Positions 1 through 8,431 of a stretch of DNA of 64,000 nt are shown here, in pieces (positions within the stretch are counted from its first letter, which is position 1; each line of letters starts with the position of its first letter). The translations under genes and the position numbers were made by a program. The stretch spans positions 3,410,001 through 3,474,000 of the forward strand of contig NZ_CP036403.1 of the NCBI RefSeq assembly GCF_004322775.1, given 5' to 3'. A model generated the notes under the pieces. It had not been told where the DNA came from. It ran no database searches and saw only the letters and a program-made list of their open reading frames with translations. This DNA comes from Ornithinimicrobium sufpigmenti (GTDB lineage Bacteria; Actinomycetota; Actinomycetes; Actinomycetales; Dermatophilaceae).

Positions 1-363
1 CTCGTCGAGGCTCTCCTCGTCCAGCCCCGCCAACGGGACGCGCCCGGTGAGGTAGACGTCGCCGCTGGCGTCGACGGCATACCCCAGCCCTGGCAGCCGC
101 AGGGCCCGCCGCAGCAGGTAGCGGTAGAACGCCTCGTGGTTCTCGTCCGGGTTGCGGATGACGAAGGCGCGCAGCTCCAGCGCCCGCTCCCCCAGCAGCA
201 GCGAGACCACCGTGCGCAGCTTGCGCTCCCCCGGCAGCGTCGCCACCGTCTCCCGCTTCCGCGCGCCCTGCTCCCAGGGCACCTCGAGCGCGTCCAGGTG
301 CTCGCGCAGTCGGGTCAGGTATGCGGTGTCTGTGCTCATCGGCCTGCTCATCGGTCTGCTCAT
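1..363 (-). CDS. YbjN-domain protein (3' end beyond the window)
   Basis: The visible 121 residues begin with a repeated MSRPMSRPMSTDTAYL stretch and continue into a YbjN-type fold (RKLRTVVSLLLGERALELRAFVIRNPDEN). The C-terminus is cut by the window edge. The start at 363 overlaps the mshA stop as ATGA and has a GAGGAG ribosome site about 8 bases upstream; in-frame ATGs at 351 and 339 arise from a short repeat and are alternatives. YbjN proteins resemble type III secretion chaperones in fold and have no settled function. In mycobacteria a YbjN gene also follows mshA (Rv0486-Rv0487), so this pairing is conserved and the call is secure at family level only. Confidence 0.8.
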   Translation of the reverse strand, partial: MSRPMSRPMSTDTAYLTRLREHLDALEVPWEQGARKRETVATLPGERKLRTVVSLLLGERALELRAFVIRNPDENHEAFYRYLLRRALRLPGLGYAVDASGDVYLTGRVPLAGLDEESLDE

Positions 364-1664
364 CGGCGCTCCTCGGTCGGGGTGGGTGGGAGGTGAGGAT
401 GCTGCCGGGCGGTGCGGTAGGCGTCGAGCAGCCCGTCGACGGTGCGGTCCCAGGAGAACTGCGCTGCGTGCGCGACCGCCCGGGCCGACCAGGCCACCCG
501 TTCCGCCTGCAGCCGGGCCAGCGCGGCAGACAGGGCGTCGGCCCAGTCGTGGGGGTCGTGCCCGTCCACGAGCACCCCGACCTCGCCCACCGCGTGCGGC
601 AGACCGCCGACGCGGGCGGCGACCACGGGTGTGCCGCTGGCCAGCGCCTCGACCGCGACCAGGCCGAAAGACTCGTGGTGGGAGGGGACGGCGAGCAGGT
701 CGGCGGCGCGGTACCAGCGGGCCAGCTGGGCGCGCGGCAGGGTCTCGCCGAAGCGCACCACGCCGCCCAGCCCCTCCTCGTCGACGATGGCGGCCAGCGC
801 CCCGGGACGGGCCAGTCCAGAGCCGGACGGGCCGCCCAGGACGGCGACCAGCAGCCGGTCGCGCAGCTGGGGGTCACGCCGGAGCAGCTCTCCGGCGGCT
901 CGCAGCAGCACATCGGGGGCCTTGAGCGGCTGGATCCGGCCGACGAAGAGCAGGATGAGCGCCTCGGCCGGCAGGCCGAGCTCGGCCCGGGCCAGCTGCT
1001 GCGGGCCGGGCCGGAAGGTCTGCAGGTCCACGCCAGGGGCGACGATCCGGACGCGCCCAGCCTCGGCGGCGTGCAGGGTCACCAAGGAGTCCTGCTCGTC
1101 GGCGGTGTTGACGACGAGCAGGTCGGCGCGCGCGACCAGCTCGTCCTCCCCGCGGACCCGCACCGCGGGCTCGGGGCGCTCCCCCTGCGCCAGCCGTTGG
1201 TTCTTCACCCTGGCCACGGTGTGCATCGTGTGGACCAGTGGCGCGGGCTTCCCGTCGGCGAGCATCTCCCCCGCGCGCAGGGCAGCCACCCCCGAGAGCC
1301 AGTAGTGGCTGTGCACCACGCCATCCTCGGCCGCGGCCCTGGTCACGAACGGGGCGAGCTCCTGCGCGAAGGCGTCGACGTGCGCGGGCAGCTCCTCCTT
1401 CGGCACCGGCGCGCGTGGGCCGGCCGCCAGGTGGTGGACCTCCACCCCGGGGGCGGGTCGGACCGTGCCGACCTCCTCGGGCGTGGTGGCGCGGGTGGCG
1501 ACGTCCACGGACACACCGCGGCGCGCCAGGTGCAGGGCGGTCTGCAGGACGTAGACGTTGAGCCCACCGGCGTCCCCCGTCCCGGGCGTCAGCAACGGCG
1601 AGGTGTGCAGCGAGACCATCAGCACCCTCGCCGGAGGGCCGGCACGGTCGTCGGCGCTGCGCAT
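360..1664 (-). CDS. mshA: D-inositol-3-phosphate glycosyltransferase MshA
   Basis: This GT4-family enzyme (434 residues) makes the first committed step of mycothiol synthesis, joining UDP-GlcNAc to 1D-myo-inositol 3-phosphate in the cytoplasm. The N-terminal Rossmann half has GDAGGLNVYV near residues 30-39, and the C-terminal half has the EX7E nucleotide-sugar motif (HHESFGLVAVEAL, E about 331 and 339). Length and motifs match the family. The ATG at 1664 is the first Met before the conserved region; the reading frame runs open further upstream but without homology. It is coupled by ATGA overlap to the downstream YbjN gene. A second mycothiol gene, mshD, lies about 10 kb away. Confidence 0.93.
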   Translation of the reverse strand: MRSADDRAGPPARVLMVSLHTSPLLTPGTGDAGGLNVYVLQTALHLARRGVSVDVATRATTPEEVGTVRPAPGVEVHHLAAGPRAPVPKEELPAHVDAFAQELAPFVTRAAAEDGVVHSHYWLSGVAALRAGEMLADGKPAPLVHTMHTVARVKNQRLAQGERPEPAVRVRGEDELVARADLLVVNTADEQDSLVTLHAAEAGRVRIVAPGVDLQTFRPGPQQLARAELGLPAEALILLFVGRIQPLKAPDVLLRAAGELLRRDPQLRDRLLVAVLGGPSGSGLARPGALAAIVDEEGLGGVVRFGETLPRAQLARWYRAADLLAVPSHHESFGLVAVEALASGTPVVAARVGGLPHAVGEVGVLVDGHDPHDWADALSAALARLQAERVAWSARAVAHAAQFSWDRTVDGLLDAYRTARQHPHLPPTPTEERR

Positions 1665-1739
1665 CCGGTCAGTCTGGCACGGTGGCGGGGCCGCCCGGCA
1701 GGGCCGGCACCGCATACCGGCCCTCCTATCCTGGGTGTC

Positions 1740-2597
1740 GTGCCCCGCCCCGCGCCGCGCCGCCGTGCCGTCTCCAGGACCGCCCCGGTCGGTGAGATCA
1801 CCCGTGGCACCACCAACCCCAACCGGCTGCGGCGCGTGGACCGGTGGATCGCCGCGTTCCTGCGCGAGGAGCTGCGGGCCCCGGCCGAGCCACCCGTGGT
1901 CGTGGACCTGGGCTACGGCGCCTCGCCCGTGACCGTGCTCGAGCTGGCGCAGCGGCTGCGGGCGGTGCGCGAGGACGTCCGCGTGGTCGGGGTCGAGATC
2001 GACCCCGACCGGGTGGCCCGAGGGCTGCCCCACGCCGACCCGCCTCGCGTGGACTTCGTGCTCGGGGGGTTCGAGGTGCCGGTGCCCCCCACCAGCGGTG
2101 GTGCGCCCACGGTGGTGCGCGCCTTCAACGTGCTGCGGCAGTATGCCGAGGATGACGTGCCCCCGGCCTGGGCCCGGGTCGTGGCGCGGCTCGCGCCCGG
2201 TGGCGCGCTGGTCGAGGGCACCTGCGACGAGCCCGGGCGGCTGGCGACGTGGGTCGACGTGCGCCGGGGGCCGGACGCCGCACCGGTGCCGCGCTCGCTC
2301 ACCCTGGCCTGGCGGCTGGCCGGACTGGAGACGCTCTCCGTGGTGGCCGAACGGCTGCCCAAGGTGCTCATCCACCGCAACGTGCCCGGCGAGGGGGTGC
2401 ACGACCTGATGCGCGCGCTGGACGCCGCCTGGGCCCGCAACGCCCCGCTCGCCTCCTACGGTGCCCGTCAGCGCTTCGTCGCGACGGCGCGCGACCTGAC
2501 CGGGGCGGGCTGGCCGGTGCGGGGCGGTCCGGGGCGGTGGCGGCTCGGTGAGCTGACCGTCGACTGGGCCGCGGTGGCGCCTCGCCACCTGGCCTGA
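1740..2597 (+). CDS. Class I SAM-dependent methyltransferase-like protein
   Basis: The 285-residue product has a Rossmann-type SAM-binding core: VVVDLGYGASPVTVLELA (motif I) near residues 60-77 and an acidic VVGVEIDPDRV strand end about 30 residues later. The typical acidic/NPP catalytic motif is not obvious; ARAFNVLRQY follows the third strand instead. The substrate is unknown. The start is a GTG in GVVPRPAPRRR; the basic first 20 residues are weakly constrained, so a later start is possible. It is divergent from mshA with a 75-bp gap that must hold both promoters. The fold is clear; the function is not. Confidence 0.75.
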   Translation: MPRPAPRRRAVSRTAPVGEITRGTTNPNRLRRVDRWIAAFLREELRAPAEPPVVVDLGYGASPVTVLELAQRLRAVREDVRVVGVEIDPDRVARGLPHADPPRVDFVLGGFEVPVPPTSGGAPTVVRAFNVLRQYAEDDVPPAWARVVARLAPGGALVEGTCDEPGRLATWVDVRRGPDAAPVPRSLTLAWRLAGLETLSVVAERLPKVLIHRNVPGEGVHDLMRALDAAWARNAPLASYGARQRFVATARDLTGAGWPVRGGPGRWRLGELTVDWAAVAPRHLA

Positions 2598-2671
2598 CGT
2601 GGGCGTGATGTGCGCCTGACCTCCGGCGCGGTTCCCGAGAGACATCCAGGGTCGGCACGTACGCTGGTGGG

Positions 2672-3001
2672 ATGTCGCCGGTCCTGATCTCCGCCCAGAA
2701 CACCGTGACGCTCGTGCTGGGCGTCGCTGCCTTCGCGCTGATGGCGTGGGCGCTGGTCGACTGCCTGCGGGTGCGCGCCGACGCCTTCCCGGCGGCCGGC
2801 AAGCGCAGCAAGCAGTTCTGGCTGCTGCTCACCGGGGTGGCGACAGCGGTCGGTTTCATCTCGATCTTCGGGCCGCTGAACATCTTCAACCTCGCGGCCG
2901 TCATCGCGGCGGCGGTCTACCACACCGACGTCAAGCCCGCCGTGCGCGCGGTGCAGGGCCGCGGCGGGGGGAGCCACATGGGCCCGTACGGGCCCTGGTG
3001 A
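2672..3001 (+). CDS. DUF2516 family membrane protein
   Basis: A 109-residue protein with about three hydrophobic segments: residues 5-32 (ISAQNTVTLVLGVAAFALMAWALVDCL), 48-62 (FWLLLTGVATAVGFI) and 65-83 (FGPLNIFNLAAVIAAAVYHTDV). The YHTDVKPAVR region after the last helix and the overall size match the actinobacterial DUF2516 family, which has no known function. The C-terminal tail is glycine-rich. It stands alone between a methyltransferase and a cupin gene in the same direction. Confidence 0.85.
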   Translation: MSPVLISAQNTVTLVLGVAAFALMAWALVDCLRVRADAFPAAGKRSKQFWLLLTGVATAVGFISIFGPLNIFNLAAVIAAAVYHTDVKPAVRAVQGRGGGSHMGPYGPW

Positions 3002-3182
3002 GCCGGCCGGCCGACGCGTGCGCCGGTCCGCACGGGTGGGAAAGCAGTGAGGACGCCACGCTCCGACAAGACCGTCCCCGGATGGCATAGTGGAGCGCGC
3101 AGCGCCCCCGCGCAGCCGTGACCAGCGCAAACCTGCACTGATCGCGCCCGTCATCAGCGACACGAGCAGCCAAGGGAGGACC

Positions 3183-3569
3183 ATGGCGACGAACACGGAG
3201 CCGGTGGTGGAGCAGGACCGCCGTCAGCAACCCGTCGTCGTGGAGCGTCCCTGGGGTCGGTTCGAGCAGTTCTGCCTCAACGAGCCGACCACCGTCAAGG
3301 TGATCACCATCGCCCCCGGCCAGCGACTGTCCCTGCAGCGCCACGAGCAGCGGGCAGAGCTGTGGCAGGCACTCGACGAAGGCGTGCAGGCGACGGTCGA
3401 CGGGTACTCGTGGACGATGCGCAAGGGCGAGGTGGCCTGGGTGCCCCTGGGAGCCCCCCACCGGTTGACCAACCTGGGCACCTCGGACGTGCGGGTCCTG
3501 GAGCTGGCGTTCGGCGACTTCGACGAGGAGGACATCGAGCGCCTGCAGGACGACTACCTCAGGGCCTAG
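3183..3569 (+). CDS. Cupin, phosphomannose isomerase type II C-terminal-like
   Basis: A single-domain cupin of 128 residues. VVVERPWGRFEQFCLNEPTTVKVITIAPGQRLSLQRHEQRAELW carries the PWG entry and the H-x-x-R-x-E-x-W metal-binding signature of type II mannose-6-phosphate isomerase C-terminal domains; a second cupin motif (GEVAWVPLGAPHRLTNLG) follows. The catalytic nucleotidyltransferase half of bifunctional ManC/AlgA is absent, so this is either a stand-alone isomerase-like cupin or a sugar-phosphate binding protein. The start at 3183 is set by AGGGAGGA just upstream. Confidence 0.82.
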   Translation: MATNTEPVVEQDRRQQPVVVERPWGRFEQFCLNEPTTVKVITIAPGQRLSLQRHEQRAELWQALDEGVQATVDGYSWTMRKGEVAWVPLGAPHRLTNLGTSDVRVLELAFGDFDEEDIERLQDDYLRA

Positions 3570-3655
3570 GCCGAGCGGGTAGCCGGTCGCAGACGGAGGT
3601 CGGGCCGGTCAGGTCACGTGCCGGGGTTCATGGGCCGGCGTTCAGGTGTCGACGA

Positions 3656-4081
3656 TCAGGTGTCGACGAGCAAGGTGAACGGCCCGTCGTTGACGAGCTC
3701 CACCTGCATCATCGCGCCGAACACCCCGGTCGCGACCTCGATCCCACGGTTGCGCAGGTCGGCGACGACCGCGTCGACCAGCGGCTCGGCCACGTCGCCG
3801 GGGGCGGCCGCGGTCCAGGACGGCCGGCGGCCCTTGCGGGTGCTGCCGTAGAGGGTGAACTGGCTGACGACGAGCACCGCGGCCCCCGCCTCGGCGACCG
3901 ACCGCTCCTCGGGCAGGATGCGCAGCTCGGCGATCTTGCGGGCCATCGTCGCCACGTCGCCCGGGCCGTCGTCGTGGGTGGCTGCCACCAGCGCCAGCAG
4001 GCCGGGGCGGTCGATGGCCCCGACGACCTCGCCGTCGACGCTCACGCTGGCCCGGGTGACGCGCTGCAGGACCGCCCTCAC
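3656..4081 (-). CDS. dtd: D-aminoacyl-tRNA deacylase
   Basis: Hydrolyses D-amino acids wrongly attached to tRNA. The 141-residue product is of normal DTD length and has the two signature motifs: [17 protein letters not shown] in the middle and the Gly-cisPro motif NDGPFTLLV at the C-terminus. The GTG start at 4081 overlaps the asparaginase stop (GTGA), so translation is probably coupled to it. The stop codon lies inside a 14-bp tandem duplication (3642-3669). It is the last gene of the run 5981-3656 (BKACE enzyme, asparaginase, Dtd), all of which share 4-bp overlaps. Confidence 0.93.
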   Translation of the reverse strand: MRAVLQRVTRASVSVDGEVVGAIDRPGLLALVAATHDDGPGDVATMARKIAELRILPEERSVAEAGAAVLVVSQFTLYGSTRKGRRPSWTAAAPGDVAEPLVDAVVADLRNRGIEVATGVFGAMMQVELVNDGPFTLLVDT

Positions 4082-5139
4082 CCGGCGCCCCTCGACGGCA
4101 TACCGGGCCCGTCCGCCTGAGGGGTTGCCCGGGTGGCGGTGCCCAGACCGGGCACGACGGCGCGGACGGCGCCGACCGGCTGGCCGTGCCCGCGGACGAC
4201 GGCCCGGGCGTCGAGACGGTTCAGCGCCTCCGTCACGCTCGGAGCCAGGCGCTGGACACCGGCCGCGCGCAGGACCGCCGTGGTGACGACCACCCTGGCC
4301 CGTTCCGCGCCGTCGGTGATCTTGACCGCCAGTCCACGGCCGTCGGCGAGCCCTACGGCATAGACCGACTCCGCGCCGTCCTTGGCGATCAGACCGGGCA
4401 CGACCTCGATGAGCTCGGTGACGTCGCGGCCGGTGCCGCCCAGCCACGCCGGGTGCGCGCCGATCGCGGCGGCGACCCGGCCCTCGGGGGTGCCGGGCCC
4501 CGCAGCGGCGAGGGCGCCGAAGGCGCGGGCCAGCCCGGCCGTGGAGACGGCGAGCGCGGGGGCACCGCAGCCGTCGACGGTGAACGCGCTCACCCGGTCC
4601 CCGGTCAGCTCCTCGACGACCTCGACGATGAGGCGCTGCAGCGGGTGCTCGGCAGCCAGGTAGGTCGTGGTGTCCCAGCCGGCGGCGCGGCAGGCGGCCA
4701 GCATGCCGGCGTGCTTGCCGGAGCAGTTCTGGGCCAGGCTGGAGTCGGGCAGGCCCTCACGCACCCACCGCTCCCGCTCGTCGTCGTCGAGGGGACGGCT
4801 CGGGGTGTTCTGGAGCGCGGACTCGTCTAGCCCGACGGAGGCGAGGATCCGACGCGCGCCCTCCAGGTGGAAGGGCTCCCCCGAGTGGCTGGCGCAGGCC
4901 AGGGCGAGCAGCTCGTCACCCAGCTCGGCACCGGCGCGCAGCATCGCGACCGCCTGGAGCGGCTTGAGCGAGGAGCGGGGCAGCACCGGCACGTCGACCG
5001 GGCCGACCGCGAGCGAGGTGCTGCCGTCGGCCGCGGTCAGCGCCACCACGCCGTGGTGGACCGACTCCACGAACCCGTTCCGGACCACCTCGGCGACCAC
5101 GGGCGCCTGCGCCAGCGGCGACATCGTCTGCTCGCTCAT
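4078..5139 (-). CDS. Asparaginase, Rhizobium etli AnsA type
   Basis: Deaminates L-asparagine to aspartate and ammonia. The 353-residue protein belongs to the thermolabile R. etli-type family (Pfam 06089), unrelated to E. coli AnsA/AnsB. Expected active-site segments are present: [10 protein letters not shown] (S56 and K59 in S-x-x-K), [10 protein letters not shown] (Cys/Lys pair) and [10 protein letters not shown] (third conserved Cys). Both ends overlap neighbours: ATGA with the upstream BKACE gene and GTGA with dtd downstream. The family is firm; physiological substrate preference cannot be read from sequence. Confidence 0.9.
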   Translation of the reverse strand: MSEQTMSPLAQAPVVAEVVRNGFVESVHHGVVALTAADGSTSLAVGPVDVPVLPRSSLKPLQAVAMLRAGAELGDELLALACASHSGEPFHLEGARRILASVGLDESALQNTPSRPLDDDERERWVREGLPDSSLAQNCSGKHAGMLAACRAAGWDTTTYLAAEHPLQRLIVEVVEELTGDRVSAFTVDGCGAPALAVSTAGLARAFGALAAAGPGTPEGRVAAAIGAHPAWLGGTGRDVTELIEVVPGLIAKDGAESVYAVGLADGRGLAVKITDGAERARVVVTTAVLRAAGVQRLAPSVTEALNRLDARAVVRGHGQPVGAVRAVVPGLGTATRATPQADGPGMPSRGAG

Positions 5140-5981
5140 CGGGCCCGCCGGTCCTTGACCCCGAGCAACGCGCGCACGTCCTGCGTCGCCATCGGTGGGC
5201 GCTGCATGGTCGTGGCCAGGCCGGCCGCCCGCTCCACGAGCTCGGCGTTGTGCTGCACCTGCTGCCCGCGGGCATACATGAGGTTGTCCTCCATCCCGAC
5301 CCGCAGGTGGCCGCCCATCGCCAGCGCGGCCGCCGCGACCGGCAGGTGCGCGCGCCCGATCCCGGTGGCCGACCAGCTGGTGACCTCCTCCGGCAGGGCC
5401 TGCACCCCGGCCACGAGCGCAGGGACGGTGCCGGGCATGCCGCCGGGCACGCCGGTGACGAAGTCGACGTGCACCTTGCCGCCGTAGGGCAGCCCGTGCT
5501 GGTCGATGAGCCGACGCAGGGCAGCCACGTGGCCGAGGTCGAAGAGCTCGAACTCGGGCACGACCTCCCGCTCCTGGGCCTGGACGTAGAGGTCGCTCAT
5601 GAAGGGGTAGGGGTTGAGGAAGACGTCATCGCCGAAGTTCACCGTCCCGCAGGTGAGGGAGCAGGAGTCGGGCTCGGCGTCGAGGACGGTGAGCCGCGAC
5701 TCCAGCGGGTCGTGGACCGAGCCTCCGGTGGAGAGCTGGACGACCAGGTCGGTCGCCTCGCGCAGGGCCTGGACCGTGTCCTTCAGGCGCACCGGGTCGA
5801 GCGTGGGCGTGTGGCCCGCCTCCGGGTCCCGCACGTGCACGTGGATCAGGCCCGCGCCGGCCTCCTGGCAGCGGCGGGCCGTCTCGACCAGCTCCTCCAG
5901 CGTCGTGGGCAGCTGGGGGGCGTCGGCCTTGGCCGTCTCGGCGCCCGTGGGCGCGACTTTGATCAGCGTCGATGCGGACAT
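5136..5981 (-). CDS. BKACE family (DUF849) beta-keto acid cleavage enzyme
   Basis: A TIM-barrel, zinc-dependent enzyme of 281 residues that condenses a beta-keto acid with acetyl-CoA and splits it, as in 3-keto-5-aminohexanoate cleavage. The metal ligands are visible in GLIHVHVRDPEAG and KVHVDFVTGVPGG, and the GMEDNLMYARGQ segment near the C-terminus is the family signature. The ATG at 5981 is chosen; an ATG three codons upstream (5990) is equally in frame. No lysine-fermentation genes are nearby, so the substrate is open. It heads the coupled run with asparaginase and dtd. Confidence 0.88.
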   Translation of the reverse strand: MSASTLIKVAPTGAETAKADAPQLPTTLEELVETARRCQEAGAGLIHVHVRDPEAGHTPTLDPVRLKDTVQALREATDLVVQLSTGGSVHDPLESRLTVLDAEPDSCSLTCGTVNFGDDVFLNPYPFMSDLYVQAQEREVVPEFELFDLGHVAALRRLIDQHGLPYGGKVHVDFVTGVPGGMPGTVPALVAGVQALPEEVTSWSATGIGRAHLPVAAAALAMGGHLRVGMEDNLMYARGQQVQHNAELVERAAGLATTMQRPPMATQDVRALLGVKDRRAR

Positions 5982-6041
5982 GGGCCGCATCCTGCCAGCC
6001 CGCGCCGCAGCCCGCCGCACCCAGGGTGGGGACGGCTGGTC

Positions 6042-7100
6042 TCAGGCGCGGGGTATGCGGGGGCGCTGGGCGGGTCGCTCGGTCCTGACCGGCACGATCG
6101 GCGTCTGGGCGGCCGAGACGTCACCGGCGAGCAGCACGGCGGACGGGTCGGTCGTGAACTTCACCAGGGCGAGGGCGACGGGGCCGTCGTCGGCGTGCCT
6201 GGCCACGCTGGTCAGCTGACCCACCGGGCGCCCACCCTCCACCTGCGTGAGCTCCGTGCCGGGCCCGGGGCTGATGTGCTCGGAGCCGTCGAGGTGCAGG
6301 AAGACCAGGCGGCGGGGCGGCCGGCCGAGGTTGTGCACCCGGGCGACGGTCTCCTGACCCCGGTAGCAGCCCTTCTGCAGGTGGACCGCGCTGCGCAGCC
6401 AGTCCAGCTCGTGCGGGATCGTCCGGTGGTCGGTGTCGACGCCGGCCCGGGGCCGCCAGGCCGCGACCCGCAGCGCCTCCAGCGCCCAGGTGCCGGCGGG
6501 TGACCGGTCACCGACGGCCGCGGACAGCTCTTCCCGGGGCACGATGAGCTCCCGCCAGGCCCAGCCGGCGCCGGGGTGTTCCGTCCCCTCGGGCCCGTAG
6601 CAGAAGGTGGTGCCGACGGGGCCCGGCCAGGGGTCCACCCAGGCCAGCGGCTCCCCCTCGGCCGAGGGGCGGCCGACGGGCTCGCCGAGCACGGCATACT
6701 CACCGGAGACGTCGGCCACCTCGACCCGCAGCATGAACCGCATCGAGTCAAGCCAGCCGCTCACCGCCTCGGCCGCCCCCGGCTCGGTGGTCAACCACGT
6801 CGTGGTGCCGTCGTCGACGACGTGCAGCGCGTGCTCCACGTGCCCCTTGGGCGAGAGGATCAGCGTCTCCGCCCCGACCCGGGGCGGCAGGTCGGTGAGG
6901 TGCTGGCTGGTCAGCGAGTGCAGCCAGCTCAGCCGGTCGGGACCGGTCACGGTGACCACGCCCCGGTGGGAGAGGTCGACGACGGCCAGCCCCTCCTGCA
7001 GCAGGCGCTGCTCGCGGTGCGGGTTGCCGTAGTGGGCCGGGACACCGGCGTCGATCCCGGAGCCGTCGACGGCCCCGGGGCGGTCCAGCAGGGTGCTCAT
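6042..7100 (-). CDS. ygfZ: YgfZ/GcvT-like folate-binding Fe-S protein
   Basis: A 352-residue GcvT-fold protein of the YgfZ (IBA57) family, which uses tetrahydrofolate to help build or repair Fe-S clusters in enzymes such as MiaB. The diagnostic KGCYRGQE motif is intact (HLQKGCYRGQETVARVHNLG), followed by the C-terminal beta-barrel domain. The ATG at 7100 has GAGAGGA upstream. The mycobacterial relative Rv0811c lies near Rv0813c (nitrobindin) and Rv0818-0819 (glnR, mshD), and the same group of genes is found here over about 6 kb. Confidence 0.92.
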   Translation of the reverse strand: MSTLLDRPGAVDGSGIDAGVPAHYGNPHREQRLLQEGLAVVDLSHRGVVTVTGPDRLSWLHSLTSQHLTDLPPRVGAETLILSPKGHVEHALHVVDDGTTTWLTTEPGAAEAVSGWLDSMRFMLRVEVADVSGEYAVLGEPVGRPSAEGEPLAWVDPWPGPVGTTFCYGPEGTEHPGAGWAWRELIVPREELSAAVGDRSPAGTWALEALRVAAWRPRAGVDTDHRTIPHELDWLRSAVHLQKGCYRGQETVARVHNLGRPPRRLVFLHLDGSEHISPGPGTELTQVEGGRPVGQLTSVARHADDGPVALALVKFTTDPSAVLLAGDVSAAQTPIVPVRTERPAQRPRIPRA

Positions 7101-7201
7101 GGCGTCCTCTCTCGTGGTGTGCGCAGGCATGCTGCGCAGCCTCACCCCACGGTAGCCCGCGTGCAGGGAACGCCCACCATCCGACCGTAGAATCGACGGT
7201 T

Positions 7202-8413
7202 ATGGCGTACGAGGACCAGGACAGCCGCAGCGACCGGCCTACCGACCGGCATCCCGACCGGCAGGGTGAGACCCGTCGTCGGCGACCGCTGCGGACCCTG
7301 GTGGTCGGCGTCGCCGTCGTGGCTCTGCTCGGCGTCGCCAGCCTGGTCGGCTTCGCGTTCTACTTGCAGCGCACCGTGGAGAACAACATCGTCCACGAGG
7401 ACCTCCGGGCCGATGACAACTCGCAGATCACCCTCTCCCCCGACCAGTTCGGTGGGCACCGGCCGGGCGACCAGGACGCCCCCGAGGACGGCGAGGACGG
7501 GGACGAGGTGGAGGAGGACGAGGAGGGACTCCCGCCCATCGTCGGCGAGGACGGCGAGGCGATCACCGTCGACGGCGGCAGCACCGTCGCGGCGACCAAC
7601 CCGCCCCGGCCCGAGTCGGCCGGCGATGCCCTGAACTTCCTCATCATCGGCACCGACAGCCGCGACCTGGCCGTCGACCGCGGCCGCTCCGACGTCATCA
7701 TGCTGGCTCACGTCAACGACGACCGGACCCGCGTGGACCTGGTCCACTTCCCCCGCGACCTCTTCGTGCCGATCGCCGGCACCGGTGGCTCCTCCAAGAT
7801 CAACGCCGCCTACGCCTACGGCGGGGCGCCGCTGCTCGTCCAGACCGTGCAGCCGCTCGTCGGCGTTCCGGTCGACCACGTCGCGATCACCGACTTCGAG
7901 AGCTTCAAGGCGATGACCGACGCGATCGGCGGGGTGCAGGTGCAGGTCACCGAGGCGGGTGGCGGCTTCGACGTCGGCAGCCACTGGATGAACGGTGAGG
8001 AGGGCCTGCGCTTCGTCCGCGAGCGCTACAGCCTGTCCCAGGGTGACATCTCCCGCGGGGAGCGGCAGATGCAGTTCGTCCGGGGGGTGATGAACAAGGC
8101 CCTGTCCCGCGAGACTCTGACCAACCCGAGCCGGCTGGCCGGGTTCGTCGACGCGGCCACCAGCAACCTCACCGTGGACGCGGACCTGCAGGTGAGTGAC
8201 ATGCGCGACCTGGCCTTCGCGATGCGCAACGTGCGCGGCGGCGACATCCACTTCTGGACCGCGCCGTGGAACGGCATCGACATGCACCCGGTGGCGGGCT
8301 CGATCGTGCGGGTGGCTCCCGAGCAGATGCAGTCGCTGGCCCAGCACCTGCAGAACGACACGATGGAGTCCTACACCGACAACGTCTCGCCACGGGTGGG
8401 TTTCGGCGGCTGA
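7202..8413 (+). CDS. LytR-CpsA-Psr (LCP) family ligase
   Basis: LCP enzymes transfer lipid-linked polymers (arabinogalactan, teichoic acid or capsule) to peptidoglycan outside the cell. The 403-residue protein has a short charged cytoplasmic start, one membrane helix (about residues 33-53, TLVVGVAVVALLGVASLVGFA), an acidic extracellular linker (about 60-140), then the LCP domain: FLIIGTDSR, RSDVIMLAHVN, VHFPRDLFVPI with the conserved Arg, KINAAYAYGG, and a terminal block RFVRERYSLSQGDISRGERQ. The linker is rich in Glu/Asp. The mycobacterial relative Rv0822c sits near the same gene group. Confidence 0.92.
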   Translation: MAYEDQDSRSDRPTDRHPDRQGETRRRRPLRTLVVGVAVVALLGVASLVGFAFYLQRTVENNIVHEDLRADDNSQITLSPDQFGGHRPGDQDAPEDGEDGDEVEEDEEGLPPIVGEDGEAITVDGGSTVAATNPPRPESAGDALNFLIIGTDSRDLAVDRGRSDVIMLAHVNDDRTRVDLVHFPRDLFVPIAGTGGSSKINAAYAYGGAPLLVQTVQPLVGVPVDHVAITDFESFKAMTDAIGGVQVQVTEAGGGFDVGSHWMNGEEGLRFVRERYSLSQGDISRGERQMQFVRGVMNKALSRETLTNPSRLAGFVDAATSNLTVDADLQVSDMRDLAFAMRNVRGGDIHFWTAPWNGIDMHPVAGSIVRVAPEQMQSLAQHLQNDTMESYTDNVSPRVGFGG

Positions 8414-8431
8414 GGCGGGGACCCGACCGTC

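Noticed and set aside
321..1739. Plus-strand frame leading into the methyltransferase
   Set aside because: Antisense to mshA, which has the EX7E motif and full length.
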